Shown here: piece by piece, positions 24,608 through 32,711 of the stretch
Layout: each line of letters starts with the position of its first letter
How positions within the stretch are numbered: the stretch's first letter is position 1
Assembly (NCBI GenBank): GCA_027491915.1
Contig: JAOZGC010000004.1
Span: 81,654-145,653 of the forward strand
DNA: 64,000 bases
DNA from: Thermoproteota archaeon
GTDB lineage: Archaea > Korarchaeota > Korarchaeia > Korarchaeales > Korarchaeaceae
Reading direction: 5' to 3'
Made by a program: the position numbers and the translations under genes
Notes under the pieces: model-generated
Database searches by the model: none
The model's input: only the letters and a program-made list of their open reading frames with translations
What the model was told of the DNA's origin: nothing

Positions 24608-25843
24608 CTACCTCCAGCTCCTGAGGTACGCCTCCTGCTCCGGGCTGAGCTTGTCTATGGAGATGCCCATGGACTCCAGCTTGAGGGAGGCTATCTCCCT
24701 GTCAACCTCCGGCGGGACCCCGATGACCCTGGGCTGGAGCCTCCCCCTCTCCGCGACCAGCCTCTCCACCGCCAGTGCCTGGTTGGCGAAGCTTATGTCC
24801 ATTACCTCGCTCGGGTGCCCCTCGGCCGCCACCAGGTTCACCAGCCTCCCCTCGGCCAGCAGGTAGATCCTCCTCCCGTCCGGCATCACGTACTCCTCCA
24901 AGTTCGGCCTCACCCTCCTCACCTCCCTCGCCGCCTCCCTGATCTCCCCCACCGATATCTCCACATCGAAGTGTCCGGCGTTGGCCAGCACCGCCCCGTC
25001 CCTCATGACCGCGAAGTGCTCCCCCCTCAGGACGTCCACGTTCCCGGTGGCCGTCACGAAGACGTCCCCCACCCTGGCCGCCTCGGACATGGGCATGACG
25101 TCGTAGCCGTCCATGACCGCCCTGAGGGCCTGCACGGGATCCACCTCGGTAACTATCACCCTGGCCCCCATCCCCCTGGCCCTGGCGGCTATGCCCCTTC
25201 CCACGTGTCCGTACCCGGCCACCACCACCCTCTTGCCGGCCAGCAGGATGTTGGTGGCCCTGATTATCCCGTCGAGCGCGCTCTGGCCCGTGCCGTAGAC
25301 GTTGTCGAAGTCCCACTTCGTCGCCGCGTTGTTCACCGCCACGACGGGATAGGCCAGCCGCCCCTCCCTCTCCAGGGCCCTTATCCTGATCACCCCGGTT
25401 GTGGTCTCCTCCGTCCCACCCCAAACCCCTTCCGCGGCCCCCGCCTCGTGTATGGCCACCGTGAGGTCCCCCCCGTCGTCCATGGTAACGTTCGGACCTG
25501 ATCTTATCACCATGTCTATGGCCCACCTGTACTCCTCCTCGGTCTGACCCCTCCAGGCGTAGACGTCCGTCCCCCCCTCCGACAGGGCGGCCGCCACGTC
25601 GTCTTGGGTCGACAGCGGGTTGGAGGCCGCCAGGCAGACCTCCGCGCCGCCGGCCTCCAGGGTCCTCACCAGGGCCGCCGTCTCCTTGGTGACGTGGAGG
25701 CACGCCCCTATCTTGACCCCCTCGAGCGGGGTCTCCCTGGCGAACCTGGACCTTATCCTGAGCAGGACCGGCATGTGCCGCTCCGCCCACTCTATCTGCC
25801 GCCTTCCCCTCTCTGAGAGGGAAGGGTCCCTTATCCTGCCCAA
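24608..25843 (-). CDS. ahcY: S-adenosylhomocysteine hydrolase
   Basis: About 411 residues. It hydrolyses S-adenosylhomocysteine to adenosine and homocysteine. Family blocks are [49 protein letters not shown], the NAD-binding [12 protein letters not shown] and NAGHFDVEI. The TTG at 25843 (Shine-Dalgarno GGTGGTGA) is preferred over TTG 25876, which lies inside the TATA element. The radical SAM gene follows directly. Confidence 0.94.
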   Translation of the reverse strand: MGRIRDPSLSERGRRQIEWAERHMPVLLRIRSRFARETPLEGVKIGACLHVTKETAALVRTLEAGGAEVCLAASNPLSTQDDVAAALSEGGTDVYAWRGQTEEEYRWAIDMVIRSGPNVTMDDGGDLTVAIHEAGAAEGVWGGTEETTTGVIRIRALEREGRLAYPVVAVNNAATKWDFDNVYGTGQSALDGIIRATNILLAGKRVVVAGYGHVGRGIAARARGMGARVIVTEVDPVQALRAVMDGYDVMPMSEAARVGDVFVTATGNVDVLRGEHFAVMRDGAVLANAGHFDVEISVGEIREAAREVRRVRPNLEEYVMPDGRRIYLLAEGRLVNLVAAEGHPSEVMDISFANQALAVERLVAERGRLQPRVIGVPPEVDREIASLKLESMGISIDKLSPEQEAYLRSWR

Positions 25844-25868
25844 GGGCTCACCACCAGGTGGATCCGGC

Positions 25869-25891
25869 GGTCTCAATTAATGAACTAGACC
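25869..25891 (-). promoter_or_regulatory. ahcY promoter, TATA with short flanking inverted repeat
   Basis: Minus-strand TTCATTAATTGAG supplies the TATA (about 25875-25881). GGTCT (25869-25873) and AGACC (25887-25891) flank it as 5-bp inverted arms. It lies at the end of the TusA-like gene, so ahcY has its own promoter. Confidence 0.45.
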
Positions 25892-26124
25892 TTGGTCACG
25901 TCCACCTCCCAGTGTCCCCCGGCCTCCCTTGGCTCCCCCACCCTGTTCCCCGTCCTCCTGGACCACCTCCTCAGGTCCTCCAAGGTCGCCACGTCGGTGA
26001 TCAGCGCGACTATGGTCTCCCCGGGCCTCATCCTCTTGACGACCCTGGCTATCTCGACGATGGTCAGGGGGGAGACCTTACCCCTCAGGTCGATCCTCCT
26101 GACCTTCTGCCGCGGGGAGGGCAT
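25885..26124 (-). CDS. TusA/SirA-fold protein lacking the sulfur-carrier cysteine
   Basis: 79 residues. The pattern IDLRGKVSPLTIVEIARVV, RPGETIVALITD, VATLEDLRRWSRRTGN, then a C-terminal strand, is that of TusA-like sulfurtransferases. In those proteins the first motif reads LDxRGxxCPxP. Here the cysteine is a serine (RGKVSP), and no other Cys exists in the protein, so persulfide transfer by the known mechanism is impossible. It lies 3 nt after the acetyltransferase stop and must be co-transcribed with it. A regulatory or binding role is possible but unproven. Confidence 0.7.
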   Translation of the reverse strand: MPSPRQKVRRIDLRGKVSPLTIVEIARVVKRMRPGETIVALITDVATLEDLRRWSRRTGNRVGEPREAGGHWEVDVTKV

Positions 26125-26127
26125 CCC

Positions 26128-26685
26128 TCAACCCGGATGACTATGTAAAATACCCTTTCGCACCCTGCCCGCGAACGCCTCCTCGACGGCCCCCCTGCTC
26201 ACCCCCTCGGACAGGAGTTTGTACATGAGGTACGCGTCCTCCCCGTCGGAGTAGTAACCGGGTATGGTCCCGAGCACCTCGTACCCCATCTTCCTGTACA
26301 TTTTTATGGCCGGCGCGTTGGAGATCCTGACCTCCAAGAACATGAGGTCTATCCCGCCGGATCTGAGCAGCCCCTCCTCCGCCCTTTTCATCAGGCTCGT
26401 TCCAATTCCTCTTCTCCTGTAGCCCCTGTGGACGGCGATCGACAGGACGTGCCCCGCCATGAGGGTCTCCCTCCTCGTGTACTTCGGCTCCACCCGGCAC
26501 ATTATGTATCCCACGACCCTGCCGTCGATCTCGGCCACCCAGAACCCGTCTGGCCATCTCCTGAAGTTCTCCAGGAAGAAGGATCTGTGGTAGTTCTCCG
26601 GGAGGAAAATCCTGTTCAGGCTCACCACCTGATCTAGGTCGAACCTCGGATCGAACCTCCTGATCGTCCACTCCTTCCCGTTCAA
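26128..26685 (-). CDS. GNAT N-acetyltransferase, RimI/Ard1-like
   Basis: About 185 residues. The acetyl-CoA loop AVHRGYRRRGIGTSLM, the preceding strand VLSIAV and the downstream FLEVRISNAPAIKMYRKMGYEV match archaeal RimI/Ard1 protein N-terminal acetyltransferases. TTG 26685 is preferred (GGGAGG just upstream; about 31 bp from minus-strand TTAAAAGG). TTG 26697 adds four residues. It probably modifies N-termini of many cellular proteins. Confidence 0.85.
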   Translation of the reverse strand: MNGKEWTIRRFDPRFDLDQVVSLNRIFLPENYHRSFFLENFRRWPDGFWVAEIDGRVVGYIMCRVEPKYTRRETLMAGHVLSIAVHRGYRRRGIGTSLMKRAEEGLLRSGGIDLMFLEVRISNAPAIKMYRKMGYEVLGTIPGYYSDGEDAYLMYKLLSEGVSRGAVEEAFAGRVRKGILHSHPG

Positions 26686-26697
26686 GACGCCTCCCAA

Positions 26698-26743
26698 GGC
26701 CGGGTCGGGCAGCCTTTTAACGCTGATCTTGGGCCGGGTCGGG
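26698..26743. promoter_or_regulatory. Divergent promoter rimI/M50 with direct repeats GGCCGGGTCGGG flanking TATA
   Basis: GGCCGGGTCGGG occurs at 26698-26709 and again at 26732-26743, 34 bp apart, with the shared TATA TTTTAA (26715-26720) between them. The core CCGGGTCGGG is identical to the arms found at the mtaB promoter (40106-40134). Confidence 0.55.
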
Positions 26744-26747
26744 GACG

Positions 26748-27848
26748 GTGAGATGGGGGTTGATCCTGATGGGAGTCGGCCGCCGCCTCACCGCCCCTCC
26801 CACTCGACCTGGATCTGGCAGGATGATCGTCGGGGCATATCCCAAGACCTATGAGAGCGGGGCGGTCGGGGAAGATGATCCCACCTGGCCGGCCGGGCCC
26901 CCATCAAAGAGGAGTTCCCCCCGATCGCCTCACCTCACAGGAAACCGGAGGTTCTCGCGGCGACTCGGGTTCGCAGCGGGGGAGATCCGGCCGACCCTGA
27001 GGGTATTAGCCCTCGCCGTTACCGCGGCTACCGTCGCGTTCAGCGGCCACCTGTTGTCCTCTAGATTGGGCGAGATCCTTTCCCAAATTCCCCATCAATA
27101 TTCCGGGCGTCCAGAGCTCTCCACCGGTTTCGTCGGCGCCGCGCTGTTCGTCGCTTCGGTGTTCTCGGTGCTCGGGCTGCACGAGATCGGTCACGTTCTC
27201 GCGGGCAGGTTCTGGGGGGGAGGGTGGGAGTTTCCGGTGTTCATACCGGCACCCCCGCCGCTGGGCACGTTCGGCGCGGTCATAACGGCCCACCGACCCC
27301 TCGTCAGCAGGGACGCGGCGTACGATCTTGGGATCTCCGGCCCACTCCTGGGATTCGCCTCGTCGGTTCTGGTCTCCACCCTGGGTCTGGCCTCCTCTAT
27401 CTACCTTCCGCCGGAATCAGCCCCGAGCGAGGTCGGGTGGTCTCCCCTATCGGCGGAAGGCCTCCCTCAACCCCTGATCTTTCGGATGATCGCGGGGCTC
27501 TTCTCCCCTGCCGGGAATTGGAGGCTCATAATGTCTCCCGTCGCGTTCGCCGGGTGGGCGGGCCTGGTCCTCACATTCCTGAATCTCCTGCCCGCCGGTC
27601 AGCTCGACGGGGGTCACGTCGTCTACGCCCTGTTGGGCGGCGGGACGCGGGCGAGGATCCTCCTGCTCTTCCTGATCGCTGCGGCCGCCGTCTACAGTCC
27701 GACCATGGCGATCCTGGCCATACTGATGTCGTTGGGAGGCCACCCCCCGGTGGTGGACCGAGACTCCCCCCTCTCAGGGTGGAGGCGGGCGCTCGGTCCT
27801 CCCATCTACGCCGGCCTCCTGGTGGCCACGGCCCCCCTGCCCCCCTGA
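26748..27848 (+). CDS. Site-2-type membrane metalloprotease, M50 family
   Basis: 366 residues. The zinc motif HEIGH lies in a hydrophobic segment (VFSVLGLHEIGHVLAGRF), and the second motif LNLLPAGQLDGGH supplies the third ligand Asp. Several membrane helices surround these. M50 proteases cut membrane-anchored regulators within the bilayer. GTG 26748 fits a leaderless transcript from TTTTAA at 26715. The first 75 residues are Pro/Arg/Ser-rich without clear homology, so a later start is possible. The substrate is unknown. Confidence 0.83.
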   Translation: MRWGLILMGVGRRLTAPPTRPGSGRMIVGAYPKTYESGAVGEDDPTWPAGPPSKRSSPRSPHLTGNRRFSRRLGFAAGEIRPTLRVLALAVTAATVAFSGHLLSSRLGEILSQIPHQYSGRPELSTGFVGAALFVASVFSVLGLHEIGHVLAGRFWGGGWEFPVFIPAPPPLGTFGAVITAHRPLVSRDAAYDLGISGPLLGFASSVLVSTLGLASSIYLPPESAPSEVGWSPLSAEGLPQPLIFRMIAGLFSPAGNWRLIMSPVAFAGWAGLVLTFLNLLPAGQLDGGHVVYALLGGGTRARILLLFLIAAAAVYSPTMAILAILMSLGGHPPVVDRDSPLSGWRRALGPPIYAGLLVATAPLPP

Positions 27849-27967
27849 TCGGCCAGACCCGTCCCGATCGCGCGGCGGGTGCCCCCCGCCCCCTCAGCTC
27901 AACCCAACCAGATCCGCCTTCTCACGTTAATAATATCCCGGCCGCCCGGATCCCGGGGACCGATGGG

Positions 27968-28903
27968 TTGGTGGTATCCGGCGCCGACGACCCGGACACC
28001 GAGGGTGCCCCCGAGCTCATCGAGAGGAGGGACGCGCTCCAATCCCAGCTGGCCGACCTGAAGGAGGAACTCGAGAGGACCAGGGAGTCGCTGGCCAATA
28101 CCAACGCGGAGTTGGAGAGGGGTTTGGAGGCCCTGAACAGGTTGAGAGATCTGAAATCCGAGTTAGAGGCATCTGTCGAGCGCCTCAGCGCCGAGAGGGA
28201 TGCCCTGAGATCGGAGATATCCGAGATAGAGGGAGACCTGGAGGCCTTGAGGGAGGGGAGGGAGAGGCTGAGGGCGGAGGTCGCCAGGCTCTCGGAGCGC
28301 AAGAGCGCGCTGATGTCCGAGGTGGGGAGATTGGAGTCCGCCATAAGGGAATTGGAGGAGAGGAGATCCAGCCTTCAGTCCAGGGTTTCGTCGCTCGAGA
28401 GGGAGGTGAAGTCTCTCTCGGACGAGAGATCCAGGCTGGCATCGGACATAGAGCTGCTGACCGGGAGGCAGCTGGAGCTTTCCTCTTCGCTGGAATCGCT
28501 GACGAGATCCCTCCAATCCCTCGTGGACGGGGCCGCCAAGAATATGGTCGCGGTGATTGAGGACGTCAAGAGGAACTCGAACCTCCTGATCGATATATCC
28601 TCCAAGGTTGCCGAGATCTCTGACTCCCTCAAATCCGTCGTCGCCGAGATAGACAGGCTCTCCTCCATGGAGAGGAGGGCGGCCGCGCTGGAGTCGGAGA
28701 TAGCGACCAGGTCGGCCGAGGTACTCAGGCTCAGATCCGAGCAAGTCTCGCTGAGCTCGAGGGTGGAGGCCCTGAGATCGGAGCTCAAGAGGCTGGAAGC
28801 CGAGCTGGAGGGGAAGCTGAGCCTCTTGGAGGAGAGGGTATCCCCCGAAACCTTTAAGGGATCGAATTCTCGACCTCCCGGTTCGGAGGGAGATGAGCCG
28901 TGA
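27968..28903 (+). CDS. Long coiled-coil protein
   Basis: About 311 residues. From residue 18 to the end it is near-continuous coiled coil (LADLKEELERTRESLANT and similar heptads). A short non-coil break is near GAAKNMVAVIEDVKRNSNLL, which has a methyl-accepting-like look but no HAMP or membrane segment. TATA TTAATAATA (27926-27934) precedes TTG 27968; GTG 27971 is equally possible. Its stop overlaps the eS25 start (GTGA), so the two are translationally coupled. Function unknown. Confidence 0.75.
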   Translation: MVVSGADDPDTEGAPELIERRDALQSQLADLKEELERTRESLANTNAELERGLEALNRLRDLKSELEASVERLSAERDALRSEISEIEGDLEALREGRERLRAEVARLSERKSALMSEVGRLESAIRELEERRSSLQSRVSSLEREVKSLSDERSRLASDIELLTGRQLELSSSLESLTRSLQSLVDGAAKNMVAVIEDVKRNSNLLIDISSKVAEISDSLKSVVAEIDRLSSMERRAAALESEIATRSAEVLRLRSEQVSLSSRVEALRSELKRLEAELEGKLSLLEERVSPETFKGSNSRPPGSEGDEP

Positions 28904-29184
28904 GCTCCGAGGTTAAGGAGGAGAAGGTGACGAGGGAGCTGATCCCGCCGCCGGACGTCGAGGCGGAGATGAGGAGGTACGTAGAGAGGGCCCGGGTGGT
29001 AACTCCCCAGTCGCTGGCCATCAAATTCGGGATAAGGGTGAGCACGGCCAGGAAGATGCTCAGGAGGTACGCCGAGGAGGGCCTCGTTTTTTACGTCGAC
29101 GGCAACTCCCGCCTCCGGATATACTCCGGGGCCAAGGCCGGTCGGACCCCGGAGAGGAGGGGCGGATCTGACGATAACGCTTAA
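28900..29184 (+). CDS. rps25e: Ribosomal protein eS25-like
   Basis: 94 residues. The winged-helix core VVTPQSLAIKFGIRVSTARKML and the ending GLVFYVDGNSRLRIYSG fit archaeal eS25 (in which VITPxxLAxxxxIRVSxA and YVGGNxRxxIY recur). The usual Lys-rich N-terminal tail is replaced by an acidic/mixed segment, so a DNA-binding regulator is a second possibility. GTG overlaps the stop of the coiled-coil gene. Confidence 0.72.
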   Translation: MSSEVKEEKVTRELIPPPDVEAEMRRYVERARVVTPQSLAIKFGIRVSTARKMLRRYAEEGLVFYVDGNSRLRIYSGAKAGRTPERRGGSDDNA

Positions 29185-29189
29185 TTAAG

Positions 29190-29217
29190 AAGGGGCCGCC
29201 CTTCCCTCGGAGTTTTT
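29190..29217 (+). terminator. Hairpin plus T-tract after eS25
   Basis: AAGGG (29190-29194) pairs with CCCTT (29199-29203), followed by TTTTT at 29213-29217. This fits a terminator of the coiled-coil/eS25 transcript. TTAATTAA at 29181-29188 could be the TATA of the following gene. Confidence 0.4.
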
Positions 29218-29245
29218 CTCTCTCGCGAGTTGAGGAGGGTTCCGA

Positions 29246-29629
29246 TTGGAGAGATCCCCAGACGGGAGAAGCTCATACCTGATGAGGCTGAAGGCTTCGG
29301 GGGTGGAGCTGAAGGTGAGGCTCTCCCGCCACCGCTCCCCGATAACGGTGGAGCGGCTGTACAGGATTCTGCCGACCTCCGGACTGGCCGTCGTCAGAGA
29401 ATCCTGCGTCTACGTGTTCTTGAATCTCAAGTCCAAGCTGGAGAAGCCGGTGAGGAGGTTGTCCCGGGGCGAGGTGGCCTTCGCCCCATCCGAGTCGGCG
29501 CTGGTCCTGGCGCTGGAGGACACGGCGCTGAACACCCCCGCCAGTCCCATAGGTACGGTGGACGGGAATCCGGCCGACCTCTCCAGGCTCAGGACCGGGG
29601 AGACCATCGAGCTGTCGAGGTGCTCTTGA
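29246..29629 (+). CDS. Cyclophilin-like fold protein (TM1367/DUF369-like)
   Basis: 127 residues. The second half (RRLSRGEVAFAPSESALVLAL, SPIGTVDGNPADLSRLRTGETIEL) resembles small cyclophilin-like archaeal/bacterial proteins such as TM1367, in which GDVGYWPPGxxLxLFFG and a final strand occur. No prolyl-isomerase active-site residues are obvious. TTG 29246 has GGAGG 7 nt upstream. It lies 1 nt from the start of the next gene, so the two form an operon. Confidence 0.65.
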   Translation: MERSPDGRSSYLMRLKASGVELKVRLSRHRSPITVERLYRILPTSGLAVVRESCVYVFLNLKSKLEKPVRRLSRGEVAFAPSESALVLALEDTALNTPASPIGTVDGNPADLSRLRTGETIELSRCS

Positions 29630-29630
29630 C

Positions 29631-30311
29631 TTGAGCGGGGATCGGCGCGTGCTCTCCTTCATATTCTTCGGCCGCGCGGCGATTCTGCTCTCCTCCGGCG
29701 GGAGATCCGTTCTGATAGATCCGGGGGTCAACTTGGGACTCAGGTTGGAGCGTCTCCTAGGCGAATCGAACGACCTCTCGTGCGTGATCGTCAGCCACGA
29801 GCACCCGGATCACTTCGATCGGGATCTCGTCGGGAGGCTCGCCTCGAGGGGAATCCCAGTCCTCGGGAGCAGGTACCTGCTGTCCGGGCTGTCAGGGGCG
29901 GCCGGACCAGACGCGGACCTCAGGATCATGAGGCACGGCGAATCGGTGGAGGTCGGGGGGGTTGAGGTGAGGCCCTTCAGGGCGAAGCACACCGGCCTGG
30001 GACCCTTCGTAGTGTTCGTCGAGCTCGGGGGCATCTCCGCCTTCCACGGCTCCGACTCCGGATTTACTCCCTCCATAAGGTCTTCGGCCGGGGTGGATGT
30101 GGCCTTCCTGCCGGCCGGCGGCGGATCTCCCACGGCGTCCGTATCGGAGTCCCTGCGGATCGCCAGGCTCCTCAACCCGAGGTGGATCGTCCCCATCCAC
30201 GGCACCCGCAGGGAGCTGTCCTCCCTGGCTAAGAAGGCGTCCAGGGTCCTGGGGGTTGGGACGGTCGTCCCAGAGAGGGGCGAGACCGTCGAACTGCCCC
30301 TGGGAGATTAG
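29631..30311 (+). CDS. Metallo-beta-lactamase-fold hydrolase (UlaG-like)
   Basis: 226 residues. The metal motif SHEHPDHFDRD, further ligands in FRAKHTG and HGSDSG, and the final WIVPIHGT place it among UlaG/RomA-type metal-dependent hydrolases. The substrate is unknown. TTG 29631 immediately follows the previous stop. It converges on thiL with a 4-nt overlap. Confidence 0.82.
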   Translation: MSGDRRVLSFIFFGRAAILLSSGGRSVLIDPGVNLGLRLERLLGESNDLSCVIVSHEHPDHFDRDLVGRLASRGIPVLGSRYLLSGLSGAAGPDADLRIMRHGESVEVGGVEVRPFRAKHTGLGPFVVFVELGGISAFHGSDSGFTPSIRSSAGVDVAFLPAGGGSPTASVSESLRIARLLNPRWIVPIHGTRRELSSLAKKASRVLGVGTVVPERGETVELPLGD

Positions 30312-31282
30312 AAGGAGTGCTCCCACCCCCCGGACCTCAGCCTCCTGATCTCACCCCCTCCTCCCTCCCTCAGCCACACCCCCTCTCCCTCTATCACCCT
30401 CCCTATCGTCATCAGTCGAACCCCCCTGGATTCAAAGGCCTTCACAGCCTCGTCCAGGAACTCGGGCCTTATGGTGAGGACCAGCTCGTACTCCTCCCCC
30501 CCATAGAAGGCTGCGTCGACGGGATTCACCCCCATCTCCAGGAGGGTCGAGAGCAACTCTTCCTCCACCGGGAGCCAGCTTATCTCGAACCCGACGCGGC
30601 TGGCGGCGCCCAGCTCCTCGAGCGTCCTCAGCAACCCGTCGCTGCTGTCGGCCGAGGAGGAGATGCCCTCCCAGAGCTCCCCAACGGCCTCCCCCTCGGG
30701 GAGGGGGGGAGACGGCTCCATCACGGCCTTGATGGCCCTCTCCTCCAGGGGCCTGGGGAGGGACACCTCCCCGAACGCCGCCCTGTAGCCGACCCAGGTC
30801 CACCCGAAGTACCCGGTGACCCCGACGACGTCCCCGGGGCGCGCGCCCCCCCTCCCCACCGGGTGCTCCGAGGATCCAAAGGCGACCGAGGTGAGCGAGA
30901 CCTCGGGGGAGGCCCCGACGTCCCCGCCCAGGAAATCGGCGCCCAACTCGCGCAGCCCGTCGGCCACCCCCCTGGCCAGCTGAACGACTTCTCCGGTCGA
31001 CACGCCCCTCTTCAACCCTACCGCGATCATGAAGGCCTCTGGCCTGGCCCCCTTGGCCAGCACGTCCGAGAATCCCTGGACTACCGATTTCCTCCCAAAT
31101 TGGCGGTAAGTCATGCCGGGCAGCCGGTCGGTCGACTCCGTCATCGAATCCACGTTGACGACGGCCTTTCCCCTGAACTCCCAGGCGGCCGCGTCGTCGA
31201 ACCCGACCCTGAGGGGAGATCTCCCCGCTCCGATCTCCCCGAGGAAAATCTCTATGACCTCCCTCTCCCTCAACGGGCTCAC
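30308..31282 (-). CDS. thiL: Thiamine-monophosphate kinase
   Basis: 324 residues, PurM/ThiL fold. FDDAAAWEF (ATP/Mg site), VVNVDSMTESTDR, KSVVQGFSDVLAKGA, GGDVGASPEVSLTSVAFG, ISSSADSSDGLLRTLEEL and FYGGEEYELVLTI match ThiL in order. It phosphorylates thiamine monophosphate to the diphosphate, consistent with the thiamine-type ABC transporter at 53-58 kb. The GTG start at 31282 lies downstream of a bidirectional TATA. Confidence 0.93.
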   Translation of the reverse strand: MSPLREREVIEIFLGEIGAGRSPLRVGFDDAAAWEFRGKAVVNVDSMTESTDRLPGMTYRQFGRKSVVQGFSDVLAKGARPEAFMIAVGLKRGVSTGEVVQLARGVADGLRELGADFLGGDVGASPEVSLTSVAFGSSEHPVGRGGARPGDVVGVTGYFGWTWVGYRAAFGEVSLPRPLEERAIKAVMEPSPPLPEGEAVGELWEGISSSADSSDGLLRTLEELGAASRVGFEISWLPVEEELLSTLLEMGVNPVDAAFYGGEEYELVLTIRPEFLDEAVKAFESRGVRLMTIGRVIEGEGVWLREGGGGEIRRLRSGGWEHSF

Positions 31283-31306
31283 CGCTCAACCCGTGGTCGC
31301 GCCCCC

Positions 31307-31345
31307 CCCGCCAGCATGGGTTAATATTTTGTAAGACGCGGCGGG
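31307..31345. promoter_or_regulatory. Bidirectional promoter thiL / cpgS
   Basis: TTAATATTTT (31321-31330) is the only AT block in the gap. CCCGCC (31307-31312) and GGCGGG (31340-31345) form a 6-bp inverted repeat centred on it. The TATA role is well supported by both flanking starts. The arms may be chance. Confidence 0.5.
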
Positions 31346-31367
31346 TGGAATTCGGAGGCAGTACGCC

Positions 31368-32711
31368 ATGGGATTCGAGGTCGGGGTCCGCCGGGTGGTC
31401 ATACTCGGGGCTGCCGGGAGGGACTTCCACAACTTCAACGTCTTCTTCAGGGACAACCCGTCCTACAGGGTCGTGGCCTTCACCGCGGCCCAGCTCCCCA
31501 ACATATCCGGTAGGAGGTATCCCCCAGATCTGGCCGGTAGCCTCTACCCTGAGGGTATACCGATCCTGAGCGAGGAGGACCTCCCCAAGATAATAGAGGA
31601 GAACTCGATCGACCTGGTCGTCTTCTCCTACAGCGACGTCCCCCATCAGTACATAATGGAGAGGGCGGCCGTCGCCCAGGCCCACGGAGCAGATTTCATG
31701 CTTCTGGGGCCGAAGAGCACCATGCTGAAATCGAAGAAGCCGGTCGTGGCCGTCACGGCCGTCAGGACCGGGTCCGGGAAGAGCCCCACCTCCAGGAGGG
31801 TGGCCCGGATCCTGAGGGAGAGGGGCATCAGGGTCGCCGTGATAAGGCACCCCATGCCCTACGGGAACCTCAGCGAGCAGGCTGTCCAGAGGTTCGAGAC
31901 CCTGGAAGATCTCGACAGGGAGAAGTGCACCATAGAGGAGAGGGAGGATTACGAGCCCCACATAAGGATGGGGAGCGTGGTGTTCGCCGGCGTGGACTAC
32001 GCGCGCATACTGGAGAGGGCCGAGGCCGAGGCCGACGTCATACTCTGGGACGGGGGGAACAACGACTTCCCGTTCTACGTGCCGGATCTCTGGATAACCG
32101 TCGCCGATCCGCTGCGGGCTGGTCACGAGCTGACCTACTGGCCCGGCTCTGTCAACATAAGGGCCGCCGACGTGGTGATAATAAACAAGGTCGACGTCGC
32201 CAGCTCGGCCGAGATAGAGGAAGTCCGATCGAACGTCATCAGCGTGAACCCGGGGGCCACCATAATAGAGGCGGCCATGCCCATATCCGTGGACCGGCCC
32301 GAGCTGATAAGGGGCAAGAGGGTCCTGGTGGTCGAGGACGGGCCCACAGTGACCCACGGGGAGATGGGATTCGGGGCCGGGTACCTGGCGGCCCTGAGGT
32401 TCGGGGCCTCCGAGATAGTTGACCCGCGGCCCTTCGCCGTAGGATCCATAAGGGAGACCTTCGAGAAGTACGGCCACCTGAAAGACGTCCTCCCGGCCGT
32501 GGGCTACGGAGACAGGCAGATGAGGGAGCTCGAGGAGGTAATAAACGGGGCAGACGCCGACACCGTCATCCTGGGGACCCCGACCGACCTGTCCCGGTAC
32601 CTGAGAATCAACAAGCCGGCGGTCCACGTGACCTACGAGATCCAGGAGATAGGGAGTCCCACGCTGGCGGACGTGGTGGACGAATTCCTGGAGAGGGTGA
32701 ACTTACCTTGA
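31368..32711 (+). CDS. cpgS: Cyclic 2,3-diphosphoglycerate synthetase-family P-loop protein
   Basis: 447 residues. An N-terminal Rossmann half (VVILGAAGRDFHNFNVFFR) is followed by a P-loop half with AVRTGSGKSPTSRR, LWDGGNNDFPF, VIINKVD and EDGPTVTHGEM, the layout of the protein that makes the thermoprotectant cyclic 2,3-DPG in Methanothermus. The same family is widespread in organisms without this solute, so the reaction is only probable here. The ATG has GGAGG 10 nt upstream. Its stop overlaps the next start (TTGA). Confidence 0.8.
   Translation: MGFEVGVRRVVILGAAGRDFHNFNVFFRDNPSYRVVAFTAAQLPNISGRRYPPDLAGSLYPEGIPILSEEDLPKIIEENSIDLVVFSYSDVPHQYIMERAAVAQAHGADFMLLGPKSTMLKSKKPVVAVTAVRTGSGKSPTSRRVARILRERGIRVAVIRHPMPYGNLSEQAVQRFETLEDLDREKCTIEEREDYEPHIRMGSVVFAGVDYARILERAEAEADVILWDGGNNDFPFYVPDLWITVADPLRAGHELTYWPGSVNIRAADVVIINKVDVASSAEIEEVRSNVISVNPGATIIEAAMPISVDRPELIRGKRVLVVEDGPTVTHGEMGFGAGYLAALRFGASEIVDPRPFAVGSIRETFEKYGHLKDVLPAVGYGDRQMRELEEVINGADADTVILGTPTDLSRYLRINKPAVHVTYEIQEIGSPTLADVVDEFLERVNLP

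Noticed and set aside
30308..32627. Very long minus-strand open frame through thiL and the cpgS antisense
   Set aside because: It reads through in another frame opposite a clear P-loop gene; the translation is Gly/Pro/Arg/His-rich with no domain.
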